Shown piece by piece: positions 7,293-15,622 of a stretch of DNA of 64,000 nucleotides. The notes below the pieces were generated by a model, which saw only the letters and a list, made by a program, of their open reading frames with translations, did no database searches and was not told the DNA's origin. Position 1 is the stretch's first letter; every line of letters begins with the position of its first letter. The DNA is from CAZJWC01 sp964550125 (lineage in GTDB: Bacteria > Bacillota > Clostridia > Christensenellales > Borkfalkiaceae), in NCBI GenBank assembly GCA_964550125.1, contig CAZJWC010000001.1:289176-353175 (forward strand), read 5' to 3'. A program made the position numbers and the translations under genes.

Positions 7293-8069
7293 TTAATTGT
7301 CTAATACCTGTTGTACTTGAGGCAATATTTGAAGTACACATTTTGTTTCTTCACAATCTTTTTTAATCTCAAGCAACCTTTCTTTTCCCACATTATTTGT
7401 TGCTAAAACTATATTTGTAATCCCAAACATCCAAGCATATTTTTTTATGTCATAGGTACTGCCAACTACTTGCGAACCTAAAATTTTTACTCCTGCTAGT
7501 GCAGGACTGTCATCTAAAAACCAAGTGGGATAATTTTTTAATCTTTCACTCTTTTGCATTTGAGCAAGTATTGCACTGCCAGCCTTTCCTGCTCCTATAA
7601 TAAGAAACTTGCGTTTTTTATCGTCTACTTTTGGAACAACAGGATTTAAGATTTTTTTGTTTCCTTTTATAAAAATTAAAGATAGCAACCTCTCAACCAT
7701 AGCAAGAAAGTAAAAAATTACAACTTCGTAAAGGCAAGTTCTGTAATCAATAAACTCAAACAAATATGCGTACAAGAGGTTAGTCGCATAAAGTAATATC
7801 GTAGCAAATGATACCTTTATAAAATCTACAAAACCAAATCTCTTTGTTAAATATGAGTCAACGCCCATAAGCAAAAAGAAAAAGGCTGAAAACAATACAT
7901 TAAAACCCGACCATATTGCAACTGCATACATTGAAGGAAATACAGTTTTATTTAAATAACAAGCAATAACCATTGCAACTATTATAAAAAACAAGTCTAC
8001 AAAAATGCTTGCAAACACTTTTGATTTACTGCAGTTTTTTACTTTTGATTGATTTACAACAATATCCAT
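7293..8069 (-). CDS. CapD/FlaA1-like membrane protein, N-terminal half only
   Basis: The 258-residue protein has about four hydrophobic helices in residues 20-140 and then a Rossmann-type nucleotide-binding segment (RKFLIIGAGKAGSAILAQM, about 155-175) continuing to ILPQVQQVLDN. This is the N-terminal part (membrane region plus CoA-binding-like domain) of the polysaccharide biosynthesis protein family that includes CapD, FlaA1 and WbpM. The SDR sugar-nucleotide epimerase domain that normally follows, for a total of over 600 residues, is missing. The reading frame ends cleanly and is followed by a terminator, so this looks like a genuine short form rather than an obvious frameshift. It may be regulatory or remnant; no catalytic function can be assigned. 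Confidence 0.65.
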   Translation of the reverse strand: MDIVVNQSKVKNCSKSKVFASIFVDLFFIIVAMVIACYLNKTVFPSMYAVAIWSGFNVLFSAFFFLLMGVDSYLTKRFGFVDFIKVSFATILLYATNLLYAYLFEFIDYRTCLYEVVIFYFLAMVERLLSLIFIKGNKKILNPVVPKVDDKKRKFLIIGAGKAGSAILAQMQKSERLKNYPTWFLDDSPALAGVKILGSQVVGSTYDIKKYAWMFGITNIVLATNNVGKERLLEIKKDCEETKCVLQILPQVQQVLDN

Positions 8070-8199
8070 AACATACCTTTGGTAAAGAATTTAGTTATTT
8101 TTAACGAACATAAGTTTATCACAAAAAATGTGGTCAAGTCAAAGAATAAAATAGCATTTTTTAATCTTTCACCTGACCACCACAAAAGTTCAAATTTTA

Positions 8200-8658
8200 T
8201 TAACCTTTTTGCTTAAAAATATAATTTTCAACAATCTCAACAGCGTCTTGAACGAGTTCAACACACGGTCTTTTCTTATAAAATTCTTCTGTTCTTACAG
8301 TTGGATTAGGACTGTCGTTTTCACCCTTTTCAAGTCCTAAAAGTTGCCTACAAACTATATATTTATTTCTATCCTTAAATTCATTTGCTACTTGTTGTAT
8401 ACGCTGATAGTGTTCGTGCTTTTCCTGTTGACTAGTACAATCGCTATAACCGTACAACAGTCCCAATACTATACTCATACCTGAAACAGCACCACATACC
8501 TCTCTCAATCTTCCCATACCCCCACCAAAAGAGGAGGAAAGTTTTAGAGCAGTATTTTCGTCAATATCTAAAAGGTCAATAAAGGAAAGCACCACTGCTT
8601 GCGAGCAATTATACCCCTTTTTAAACAACTCTTTCGCTTTTTCTTTTCTGTCTGTCAT
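8200..8658 (-). CDS. C_GCAxxG_C_C family protein
   Basis: This 152-residue protein belongs to the C_GCAxxG_C_C family of putative redox proteins. Visible are the N-terminal YNCSQAVVLSF, then SSFGGGMGRLREVCGAVSGMSIVLG, which contains the CGAVSG variant of the namesake CGAxxG motif, followed by further cysteines at CTSQQ, CRQLLG and CVELV. The ATG at 8658 lies 1 nt after the stop of the Mrp gene; the longer in-frame extension upstream would overlap that gene by about 38 nt. Function is unknown, but conserved cysteines and co-transcription with an Fe-S carrier suggest metal or cluster binding (inference). Confidence 0.8.
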   Translation of the reverse strand: MTDRKEKAKELFKKGYNCSQAVVLSFIDLLDIDENTALKLSSSFGGGMGRLREVCGAVSGMSIVLGLLYGYSDCTSQQEKHEHYQRIQQVANEFKDRNKYIVCRQLLGLEKGENDSPNPTVRTEEFYKKRPCVELVQDAVEIVENYIFKQKG

Positions 8659-8659
8659 A

Positions 8660-9481
8660 CTAAATATTCTTTTCAATTTCGCCAAAAAATTCAACAAGTT
8701 CTGTCGATTCGTTCAATTCAATCATACCCTTGTCTGCAAGGGAAGCAAATTCCTTATCAATAGGTAAACGAGCAACATTTTCAATATTATGTTTTTCAGC
8801 AATTTCGTCAATATGACTGTCGCCATAAATGTAATGAGTTCCACCACAATTAGGGCATTTAAAATAGGACATATTCTCAACAATGCCAAGTACGGGAACT
8901 TTCATCAATTCAGCCATCTTAACAGCCTTTTCAACGATTATTGAAACTAACTCTTGTGGAGAGGTTACAATTACAATACCTTTTACAGGCAAACTTTGAA
9001 AAACCGTCAATGGAACATCACCCGTTCCAGGAGGCATATCAACGAACATATAGTCCACCTCGTCCCAAATTACATCCGTCCAAAATTGCTTTACAGTGCC
9101 AGCAATAACCGGTCCACGCCAAACAACAGGGTCAGTTTCATTTTCAAGTAAAAGATTTATTGACATTGTTTTAATTCCCTTTTTTGAATTGACGGGGAAT
9201 ATGCCCATTTCACTGCCAGTAGCCTTTTCTTTAATTCCAAACATTTTAGGAATTGAAGGTCCAGTAATATCAGCGTCCATAATAGCAGTTTTAAATCCAC
9301 GCCTATTTGATTCAACTGAAAGTAGTGAAGTAATCAATGACTTACCTACACCTCCCTTTCCACTAACTACTGCAATTACATTTTTGATATTTGAAAGTTC
9401 GTGCGATTTTTCAATTAAACTTTTCTCACCCTCACATTTTTGACTACATGTGCTACAATCGTGTGTGCAATTTTCACTCAT
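8660..9481 (-). CDS. Mrp/NBP35-family P-loop ATPase (Fe-S cluster carrier)
   Basis: This 273-residue protein matches the Mrp/ApbC/NBP35 family that carries and inserts Fe-S clusters. The deviant Walker A VSGKGGVGKS is near residue 40, MDADITGPSIPKMFG follows, and the cluster-binding CPNC is in the C-terminal half. An additional N-terminal Cys-rich tail CTHDCSTCSQKC (residues 5-16) recalls the NBP35 N-terminal cluster site, although the spacing differs. The ATG at 9481 is preceded by AAAGGAG at 6 nt, so the longer TTG-started form is rejected. It lies between a THUMP methyltransferase and a Cys-rich C_GCAxxG_C_C protein in one transcription unit. Confidence 0.9.
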   Translation of the reverse strand: MSENCTHDCSTCSQKCEGEKSLIEKSHELSNIKNVIAVVSGKGGVGKSLITSLLSVESNRRGFKTAIMDADITGPSIPKMFGIKEKATGSEMGIFPVNSKKGIKTMSINLLLENETDPVVWRGPVIAGTVKQFWTDVIWDEVDYMFVDMPPGTGDVPLTVFQSLPVKGIVIVTSPQELVSIIVEKAVKMAELMKVPVLGIVENMSYFKCPNCGGTHYIYGDSHIDEIAEKHNIENVARLPIDKEFASLADKGMIELNESTELVEFFGEIEKNI

Positions 9482-9495
9482 ATATAACTCCTTTG

Positions 9496-10635
9496 TCATC
9501 TGTCGTTTTTAGGTGGTTTAGCACTTAAAAAACTATATAAATAACACTCTAAATTTGCATTATAAAATTTCCTATTTTTGTTTGCTTTTTTACCAAAGCA
9601 CTTTTCAAAATCAGCGTATCCCGTAAAAATATAAAAATTCCAATCGGGAAGTTTCTTATACACCTCTCCCAAGGTTTTATATAATTGTTCAACTTCTTCG
9701 TATGAATTTAATCTTTCTCCATAGGGAGGGTTAGATATACAAACTCCATACCTCTGTTTTGAAGAAAAATCCTTCATATCTGCAACTTGAAAATGAATAA
9801 CATCGTCAACCCCAGCCTGCTTAGCGTGATAGCGTGCTACTGAAATCGCCTCCTTATTTATATCAAATCCACTGATTGAAAGTTTTTTATCCCTTCTTTC
9901 TTTGTCTTTAGCCTCTTGTCTTGCAAGTTCAATAGTTTTTAGGTCAACATTTTTCCAATGTAAAAAATCAAAATCTCTATTCAAACCAACTGCGATATTC
10001 AACTCTTTCAAAGCAAGTTCAATCGGGATTGTTCCACTACCACAAAACAAATCAACAAACTGCTTGTCAGGATTATAAACGGTCAAGTCGCATAATGCTG
10101 AAGCAAGAGTTTCTTTTAAGGGGGCTTGTACAGATAAACTGCGATAACCACGCTTATGTAACCCATCACCACTTGTATCCAACGTAACAACTGCCCTGTC
10201 CTCAAAAATTGATACTTCTATCATTGAACGGGCACCCTTTTCAGTTAATTCGCAGTGAAATTTCGTTTTTAATCGGTCGACTATACCTTTTTTGGTAATA
10301 CTACAAATCGATTTTATTGCAAAAAGCGTACTTTTAATGCTTTTTGCATAGGTCAAAATTCTTGAATCTTTTGAAAGCCAATTTTCCCACTCAAAACTTT
10401 TAATATTTTCATAAAGTTCATCAAAAGTGGTAGCATCAAACTCAAAGAGTTTTATTAAAACTCTCTCTCCACTTCTTAAAAAGGTATTTAGTCTTGCAAT
10501 ATCGTACCAGTCGCCAGTCGTTTCAATTCTTCCGTTTATTGCCCTCGTATCTTCATAGCCAAGCTTAAACATTTGCCTTTTAACAACTGCTTCAACCCCA
10601 AAAGCCGAGGGAATTAATAAATTAAATTTGTCCAT
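9496..10635 (-). CDS. THUMP-domain class I RNA methyltransferase (RlmL/YpsC-like)
   Basis: This 379-residue protein fits the SAM-dependent N2-guanine methyltransferase family that modifies 23S rRNA (RlmL N-terminal half, B. subtilis YpsC). The N-terminal region (about 1-160) is a THUMP-like RNA-binding domain. The C-terminal Rossmann domain carries the SAM motif VDLFCGSGTIPIE and the catalytic motif SNPPYGERL. The start is uncertain: ATG at 10635 or TTG at 10644. ATG is preferred because the TTG overlaps the stop of the upstream small membrane protein gene. The ribosome binding site is weak, so it may rely on coupling with that gene. Confidence 0.88.
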   Translation of the reverse strand: MDKFNLLIPSAFGVEAVVKRQMFKLGYEDTRAINGRIETTGDWYDIARLNTFLRSGERVLIKLFEFDATTFDELYENIKSFEWENWLSKDSRILTYAKSIKSTLFAIKSICSITKKGIVDRLKTKFHCELTEKGARSMIEVSIFEDRAVVTLDTSGDGLHKRGYRSLSVQAPLKETLASALCDLTVYNPDKQFVDLFCGSGTIPIELALKELNIAVGLNRDFDFLHWKNVDLKTIELARQEAKDKERRDKKLSISGFDINKEAISVARYHAKQAGVDDVIHFQVADMKDFSSKQRYGVCISNPPYGERLNSYEEVEQLYKTLGEVYKKLPDWNFYIFTGYADFEKCFGKKANKNRKFYNANLECYLYSFLSAKPPKNDR

Positions 10636-10640
10636 AAATA

Positions 10641-10820
10641 TCAATCTTTAAACTTAATAAGTCCAATTATTGTTGCAATTAAAGGTGCTGCACAGAAAAG
10701 GAAACAGATAAGCCCTAAAGTTTTGTCATAACCCGTCAAATAAAAAATAAGTCCCATACCTACGCAAAGTAGTATACAAATAATACCACCTATCACCAAC
10801 GCCCATTTATTTTTTGACAT
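10641..10820 (-). CDS. Small two-helix membrane protein
   Basis: This 59-residue gene starts ATG at 10820 with GAGGTG 5 nt upstream and ends TGA at 10641-10643, 5 nt before the ATG of the THUMP methyltransferase. The protein begins MSKNKWALVIGG and has two hydrophobic helices (about 7-27 and 34-53) around a short polar YDKT loop, ending KFKD. It resembles no family I can name. The strong ribosome binding site, tight spacing and coherent membrane topology support a real gene co-transcribed with the methyltransferase. Confidence 0.75.
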   Translation of the reverse strand: MSKNKWALVIGGIICILLCVGMGLIFYLTGYDKTLGLICFLFCAAPLIATIIGLIKFKD

Positions 10821-11009
10821 ATTTTCACCTCACTTATTTATGTTTTAATTATAGCACTTTGCTTTACATTTTCAAAACCTTTTTAACAGTAAAAAGTATT
10901 TTAAGTAAATTAAACCATAAATTACAAAAAAATTTTTAAAAATCATATACAGATTTAAAAATTATATGCTATACTAAAGATATAATTAAGATAAAGGAGT
11001 TTGGTGTTT

Positions 11010-12593
11010 ATGAAGTTTTGGAAGAAAATAATGCATTTTGTATTAACTATATGCTTGATAATACCACTTATGTTTACATTTACTGCTTGTGGAAGTTCTG
11101 ATGGCGGAGGCAACAGTGGAGGAGGCGGTGGAACACCATCAGTTACTCCAGTCAACCCAGACCCACCAGCACCTTCGGATCCAGTTTTACAATCTGCATC
11201 CAATAGCTTTGCAGGTGCAAAAGCAATTTATGCAAGAACTGGTTACACCGATGTGTCAGGTTTTGCAACTACAATGGAAAAACTTTTAGATACTCAAATC
11301 GACGTTTTGGCTCAAGATATATTGTATAGACTAACTTATGTTTATGGTTCTGTGGATGGTAGCAACAATAATCGTACAGAAGATAATTCTTCTATCATAT
11401 TGCAAACAAATGGCACTGATTATAAGTATAATTCAGCCAAAGCAAAAACTAGCGCTGATAGTATTATTACAGCCAAAATCACTGAAACATTTGATTCAGT
11501 TACCCAAATTGATTTAAATAACAAAGTTAGTGCTTTAAAGGAGTTTCAAAAATCTTTATCCGCACTTGATAAAATGAATATATTGAATAATCCTTTGGGT
11601 ATTATTTTAACTGGAGCGATTGATGGACACAGTGTCAAAATGGTTTCAATAATGGGAAACACGTCTTTTTCTAAAAATACTGAAAATGCATGGAAGATGA
11701 ATAGCTTAAAAGTGGAGGGCGGTTCAACCTATGCAAACATGAAAAATGAATACCTAGATACAATCAAATTAGGGATTGCAAAAATATTGGGTGCAAGTCA
11801 AAGTGCGACCGAATATAGTGTGGAGCTATTGAAGGATATCGAAAACCTAGGATATTTTGATGAGCAAAAAGAAGCCATTTCACAATATGTTCTAGATAGT
11901 GTGATTGGAACTAATCTAGTAACAACAGATAATGGATATTATGAATTATGGAAAAACAGTTACAGCGGAATAATTAATGACGCTAATATAACAACAATCA
12001 ACAAAACAAAAACTTTAGAAGAAAAAGCACCACGTTTGTACAAAGGATACAGCCTAGTAGTTCCTGCAATTGTGGAACAAGCTTTGGCTAACACTTTTGA
12101 AGGCACAACAACCAGCCTATATCCAAAAATGAGTAGAAAAGCTGTTACAACAACAAACGTTGCTTCAGGGTTTTCTGATGCATACACATATCAAGAATTA
12201 ATCATCAAACCAAAGTCTGGTGCCAAAGCAACCAAACTTGTGCTTAACTTTGTGGTTGCTGATGAGTTGGTTGGTAGAAGAATAACAGTTACTTATACAG
12301 CATGTGCAAATTCAAACACAGGTGGTCAAAGCACAAAGGAAATCACTTTGACAGGTACATCAACTAATGTTGAATTTGAGTTGAGTTCTTCGCTTTCAAT
12401 GAATAGCGCAACATTTGGGAATTACAATGGTGTTGATGTTGAATGTGCCGTAAATGGTAATCCATTTAGTGATACTACCGAACTTAATAGTGATGGTTCA
12501 GCAACTAACACATATGGAGATAACTATATTAAACTTGAAATTTCAGGTTTTGATGGTGTAATTGAACTTGTAGGCTTGTACGATAAAGTTTAG
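11010..12593 (+). CDS. Lipoprotein of unknown function
   Basis: This 527-residue secreted lipoprotein has a signal peptide MKFWKKIMHFVLT...TFTAC with Cys27 as the lipidation site. A low-complexity Gly/Ser and Pro linker (about 28-55) follows, then a long region rich in Ser, Thr and Asn with no recognised domain. The C-terminal ~180 residues have a beta-sandwich-like composition. The ATG at 11010 is chosen although it is 10 nt from AAAGGAG; GTG 11004 is a possible alternative. The gene is monocistronic and divergent from the THUMP methyltransferase unit. Function is not assigned. Confidence 0.8.
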   Translation: MKFWKKIMHFVLTICLIIPLMFTFTACGSSDGGGNSGGGGGTPSVTPVNPDPPAPSDPVLQSASNSFAGAKAIYARTGYTDVSGFATTMEKLLDTQIDVLAQDILYRLTYVYGSVDGSNNNRTEDNSSIILQTNGTDYKYNSAKAKTSADSIITAKITETFDSVTQIDLNNKVSALKEFQKSLSALDKMNILNNPLGIILTGAIDGHSVKMVSIMGNTSFSKNTENAWKMNSLKVEGGSTYANMKNEYLDTIKLGIAKILGASQSATEYSVELLKDIENLGYFDEQKEAISQYVLDSVIGTNLVTTDNGYYELWKNSYSGIINDANITTINKTKTLEEKAPRLYKGYSLVVPAIVEQALANTFEGTTTSLYPKMSRKAVTTTNVASGFSDAYTYQELIIKPKSGAKATKLVLNFVVADELVGRRITVTYTACANSNTGGQSTKEITLTGTSTNVEFELSSSLSMNSATFGNYNGVDVECAVNGNPFSDTTELNSDGSATNTYGDNYIKLEISGFDGVIELVGLYDKV

Positions 12594-12650
12594 TTGCAAA
12601 GCACTATTACTAAAAATCAAACATAATATTATTAAAAATAAGCACAAAAC

Positions 12651-12685
12651 AAGCCGAGAGATTTTTCTCCCGGCTTGGTTTTTAT
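12651..12685 (+). terminator. Terminator after the lipoprotein gene
   Basis: An 11-bp stem with one mismatch (AAGCCGAGAGA with TCTCCCGGCTT) is followed by GGTTTTTATTT. Confidence 0.75.
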
Positions 12686-12762
12686 TTATTGCAAATTTTT
12701 CTTCATTTGAATTACATTTTTATTTGGATAACAAATTTGAGTAGTTGCCATTTGTCATTTCC

Positions 12763-13653
12763 TTAATATTCTATCTTAAAATAATCTAACCATGCTTTGT
12801 ATCTGTCTTGACAAGATAGGCAAGTATCAATTAAATATCCTTTTTCATTTTTCCAATCTTTTAGTCCACGATAATAAAATAGTTTGTGGTCTTCGTCGAT
12901 TATAAATGGAACAATATTATTTGCCAAGCAGTCCTTAAACATTAAAAGCCTTCCAACTCGACCATTACCATCTTGGAAAGGGTGGATAGATTCAAAGTTT
13001 TTATGGAATTCTAATATTTGCTCAAAACTTTTTTGTTCAATAGCATTATATCCATTTAAAAGTTTTTTCATTTCTTCTTTTACATTTTCTGGCTGACAAG
13101 TTTCTTCACCACCAACTTCGTTTGGAAGTTTTTTGTAATCACCAACATTAAACCAATCTTTTCTGCTGTCGCTTGTTCCGTTTTTAAGGATAAAATGCAA
13201 TTCTTTTATCATTGATTCGGTGAGTGGTTTTATTGCATTATCAATTATATAGTCAACACACTTAAAGTGGTTTGCAGTTTCAACTACATCATCAACATTG
13301 ATTGTTCCTTTTTCTATACCAATAGTGTTTGTTTCAAAGATATATCTTGTTTGTTCGTGAGTTAAAGTGCTACCTTCAATATGATTTGAGTTGTAGGTAA
13401 GTTCAATTTGTGTTTTGTGATAAATACCACCATTAAGTTTCATATCTTTCTGCTCTTTCAAGATATTCAATAATGGATTATCGCTGAATTGTTTTTTGCT
13501 TTCTCTGTCTGGTTTTACAGCGTCTGCAGGAACGTTCCATGTTTTACCAGTCAAAAATGCACCCGGGATTCTACCTTGAGCACAATAATTTCTAACCATT
13601 CTATCTGACATATTCCATTTTTTTGCAATTTCTGTCACCGATACAAAATTCAT
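12763..13653 (-). CDS. Fic family protein with N-terminal HTH
   Basis: This 296-residue protein begins with a MerR-like helix-turn-helix (SVTEIAKKWNMSDRMVRNYC, residues 5-24), followed by a Fic domain. The catalytic motif HPFQDGNGRVGR (224-235) is intact and matches HPFxxGNGRxxR, so AMP-transfer activity is expected. An inhibitory-helix motif SNHIEG (89-94) fits [ST]xxxE[GN] and lies before the catalytic loop, as in class II Fic proteins that are autoinhibited. Targets are unknown; the HTH suggests DNA binding or autoregulation. It stands alone, with no adjacent antitoxin. Between it and the tRNA, 13654-13913 holds only an unexplained hairpin (13817-13851) and a terminator. Confidence 0.9.
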   Translation of the reverse strand: MNFVSVTEIAKKWNMSDRMVRNYCAQGRIPGAFLTGKTWNVPADAVKPDRESKKQFSDNPLLNILKEQKDMKLNGGIYHKTQIELTYNSNHIEGSTLTHEQTRYIFETNTIGIEKGTINVDDVVETANHFKCVDYIIDNAIKPLTESMIKELHFILKNGTSDSRKDWFNVGDYKKLPNEVGGEETCQPENVKEEMKKLLNGYNAIEQKSFEQILEFHKNFESIHPFQDGNGRVGRLLMFKDCLANNIVPFIIDEDHKLFYYRGLKDWKNEKGYLIDTCLSCQDRYKAWLDYFKIEY

Positions 13654-13865
13654 CTACATAACCCCAATTTTGTTTTTTATAATTATATTCCATTACCGGA
13701 AATTTGTCAACCAACTTATTGAAATATTGTTTCCTATAGTGGAATTGTTATACATATATTTAATAAAAACTATATTAAACTCAATGATAATGTTTATGAA
13801 ATTTTAAATAGATATTGGTTTGGAATAATTATTAAAAAATTATCCCAAACCACTCTTTACTGAAA

Positions 13866-13906
13866 AATAAAACGAACCTTGAGTTAAACTCAAGGTTCGT
13901 TTTATT
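13866..13906 (-). terminator. Terminator after tRNA-Leu
   Basis: A perfect stem of about 18 bp with a TAA loop (arms 13867-13884 and 13888-13905) ends in TTTTATTTTT on the minus strand. Confidence 0.85.
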
Positions 13907-13913
13907 CTTATAG

Positions 13914-13995
13914 TGGTGCGGAATAAAGGACTTGAACCTTCACGGTTGCCCAACGGATTCTAAGTCCGTCGCGTCTGCCATTCCGCCAATTCCGC
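13914..13995 (-). tRNA. tRNA-Leu (anticodon UAG)
   Basis: On the minus strand the acceptor GCGGAAT pairs with ATTCCGC, discriminator A and encoded CCA follow. The anticodon stem ACGGA/TCCGT encloses CTTAGAA, giving anticodon TAG. The long variable arm TGGGCAACCGTG and the T-arm with TTCAAGT fit a class II leucine tRNA. The promoter is at 14013-14041. Confidence 0.95.
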
Positions 13996-14012
13996 ACTCA
14001 ATTTGCTTGAAT

Positions 14013-14041
14013 ATAGTAACCCTTTTTTAAAAAAAAATCAA
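14013..14041 (-). promoter_or_regulatory. Promoter of tRNA-Leu
   Basis: TTGATT (14036-14041) and TACTAT (14013-14018) with a 17-nt spacer. The -35 lies inside direct repeat copy A and the -10 lies outside it. Confidence 0.65.
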
Positions 14042-14142
14042 CTGTTTTTATAAGCAATTTTAAAATTTCTTTAAAAAACTTTTTCAAGTAAAAAATATTG
14101 TTAAATTATTATAGGAGTTGCACGCAACTCCTTTAATAGTCA
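14030..14142. repeat. Direct repeat, copy A
   Basis: About 113 bp nearly identical (about five differences including one indel) to copy B at 15489-15600, in the same orientation. It contains the hairpin GGAGTTGC/GCAACTCC. Together with a terminator at 14196-14225 it fills most of the gene-free stretch 13996-14330. Confidence 0.9.
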
Positions 14143-14195
14143 ATAGAGAAATTTAAGTCAAAAATGCCGAACAAAAATTTTTCTCCCTAAAATTC

Positions 14196-14225
14196 AAAAA
14201 AGCCCTTGAAAAATCAAGGCTTTTC
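14196..14225 (-). terminator. Terminator after the GT2 gene
   Basis: An approximately 11-bp stem AAAAGCCTTGA/TCAAGGGCTTTT with one bulge, followed on the minus strand by T-rich sequence. Confidence 0.7.
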
Positions 14226-14330
14226 GGGGCGATATCGTTTTTTGTCGTCCTTTATTGATAATACCACAAGCACTTTTAAGGATGCCAAAAAAAACTCCGG
14301 TGTTCACAGCATTGGTTTAGCAGTCTTTCT

Positions 14331-15437
14331 TTATATTTTTAAAAGTCGGCAATATTTCTTCCAATGTCCGTAATTTTTATTTTTGATATATCTTTCCAAT
14401 GGTTTCAATTTAACATCCGTTACGGTGAAACTATCATCAAAGGTTTTGCATACAAAGTTCGATATAACTATGAAAATATCTTTCAACACATCTTCACCCA
14501 ACATTTGCGTTCTGCTAAAAGTTAAATATGACATCAGTATGATGTAATCATAATATTCTTTGGTATTTTTCAATCCAAGCCCAAAACGGTCCTCGTGTAA
14601 CGCCAATGTTATATATAACGAATCTATCGCTTTGGGACTTTTTCGTGAAGTTTGAGTGATTCCTTTAGGATTTATTCGATGATAATAAACATACTCAGAA
14701 CATGCTTTCACAGTGTTGATTTTTCCTGATATGATTTGCTTTACAATGGAATCTTCAAACCAAAATTTTTCCGGAAAACATACCGTTTCAAAACACTCTG
14801 TTTTAAACAATTTTCCCCACGGATAACCTTTATAATTATTGATTGTATTTTTAACTTTGCGAATCACCTTTCCGTTTTCGGTAACAACATAGTGATTTCC
14901 AATAACGATATCTGCCAAAGAAGTCTCGGCTAACAAGAACATTGCCTCTATTCCATTCCATGAAATATAATCATCCGAATCTACAAAGCAAATATATTTA
15001 CCTTTTATATTCTTTAATCCTGCATTTCTGGCACCCGAAAATCCTTTATTGCTTTGAGTAATAATTTCTACTTCGGGTATATCTGTATATTCGTTTAATA
15101 TAATTGATGTTTTATCCGTTGAACCATCGTTGACAATCGTCAAACGGTATGTAATATTCTTTTTAGGAAGCACAATAGAATCAATACATCGTTTTATATA
15201 TTTTTCCACATTGTAAGCCGGAACAATGAAATGAATATCGGCTTGTTCGGTAATCATATTTTTTGTAATACAGGATGATTTAGGATTAAGTGATATCGCT
15301 TCCAATCTTTTTTCTGCCAAATGACACGCATAATCATCCGTTTCGATTATTTCCGATGACAGACGATTAACTATGATGCTGGGGTTGATATGTGCTACAT
15401 ATAACGCTTTTCTAACCCAATTTATTAAATCCAGCAT
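14331..15437 (-). CDS. GT2 family glycosyltransferase
   Basis: This 368-residue protein has a ~65-residue N-terminal extension, then a GT-A domain: HFIVPAYNVEKYIKRCIDSI (about 69-88), VNDGSTD, NKGFSGARNAGL and the metal-binding FVDSDDY. It should transfer a sugar from a nucleotide donor to a surface glycan; donor and acceptor are unknown. The ATG has GGAG 7 nt upstream. It is the only gene between two ~113-bp direct repeats next to a tRNA and, by eye, uses more G/C-ending codons than its neighbours, which suggests acquisition as a unit. There is no adjacent glycan cluster. Confidence 0.85.
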   Translation of the reverse strand: MLDLINWVRKALYVAHINPSIIVNRLSSEIIETDDYACHLAEKRLEAISLNPKSSCITKNMITEQADIHFIVPAYNVEKYIKRCIDSIVLPKKNITYRLTIVNDGSTDKTSIILNEYTDIPEVEIITQSNKGFSGARNAGLKNIKGKYICFVDSDDYISWNGIEAMFLLAETSLADIVIGNHYVVTENGKVIRKVKNTINNYKGYPWGKLFKTECFETVCFPEKFWFEDSIVKQIISGKINTVKACSEYVYYHRINPKGITQTSRKSPKAIDSLYITLALHEDRFGLGLKNTKEYYDYIILMSYLTFSRTQMLGEDVLKDIFIVISNFVCKTFDDSFTVTDVKLKPLERYIKNKNYGHWKKYCRLLKI

Positions 15438-15488
15438 AACATTACTCCATCACATTTCTTAAATGCACTCATATTCCACCTCAATTTG

Positions 15489-15600
15489 AAAAAAAATCAA
15501 CTGTTTTTATAAGCAATTTTAAAATTTGTTTAAAAAACTTTTTTAGTAAAAAATCTTGTTAAATTATTATAGGAGTTGCAAGCAACTCCTTTAATAATCA
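15489..15600. repeat. Direct repeat, copy B
   Basis: The second copy of the ~113-bp repeat, placed between the end of the MORN gene and the start of the GT2 gene. Its hairpin (GGAGTTGC with GCAACTCC) may serve as the MORN gene terminator. Confidence 0.9.
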
Positions 15601-15622
15601 TTTGTATAATAAACTCATAAAT

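Noticed and set aside
10955..11203. 82-residue minus-strand frame, Pro/Gly-rich
   Set aside because: It is the antisense of the Gly-rich linker of the lipoprotein gene and crosses that gene's promoter.
13817..13851. Terminator or small RNA before tRNA-Leu
   Set aside because: A 14-bp stem with one mismatch is clear, but no T-run on either strand and no gene ends there, so no function is assigned.
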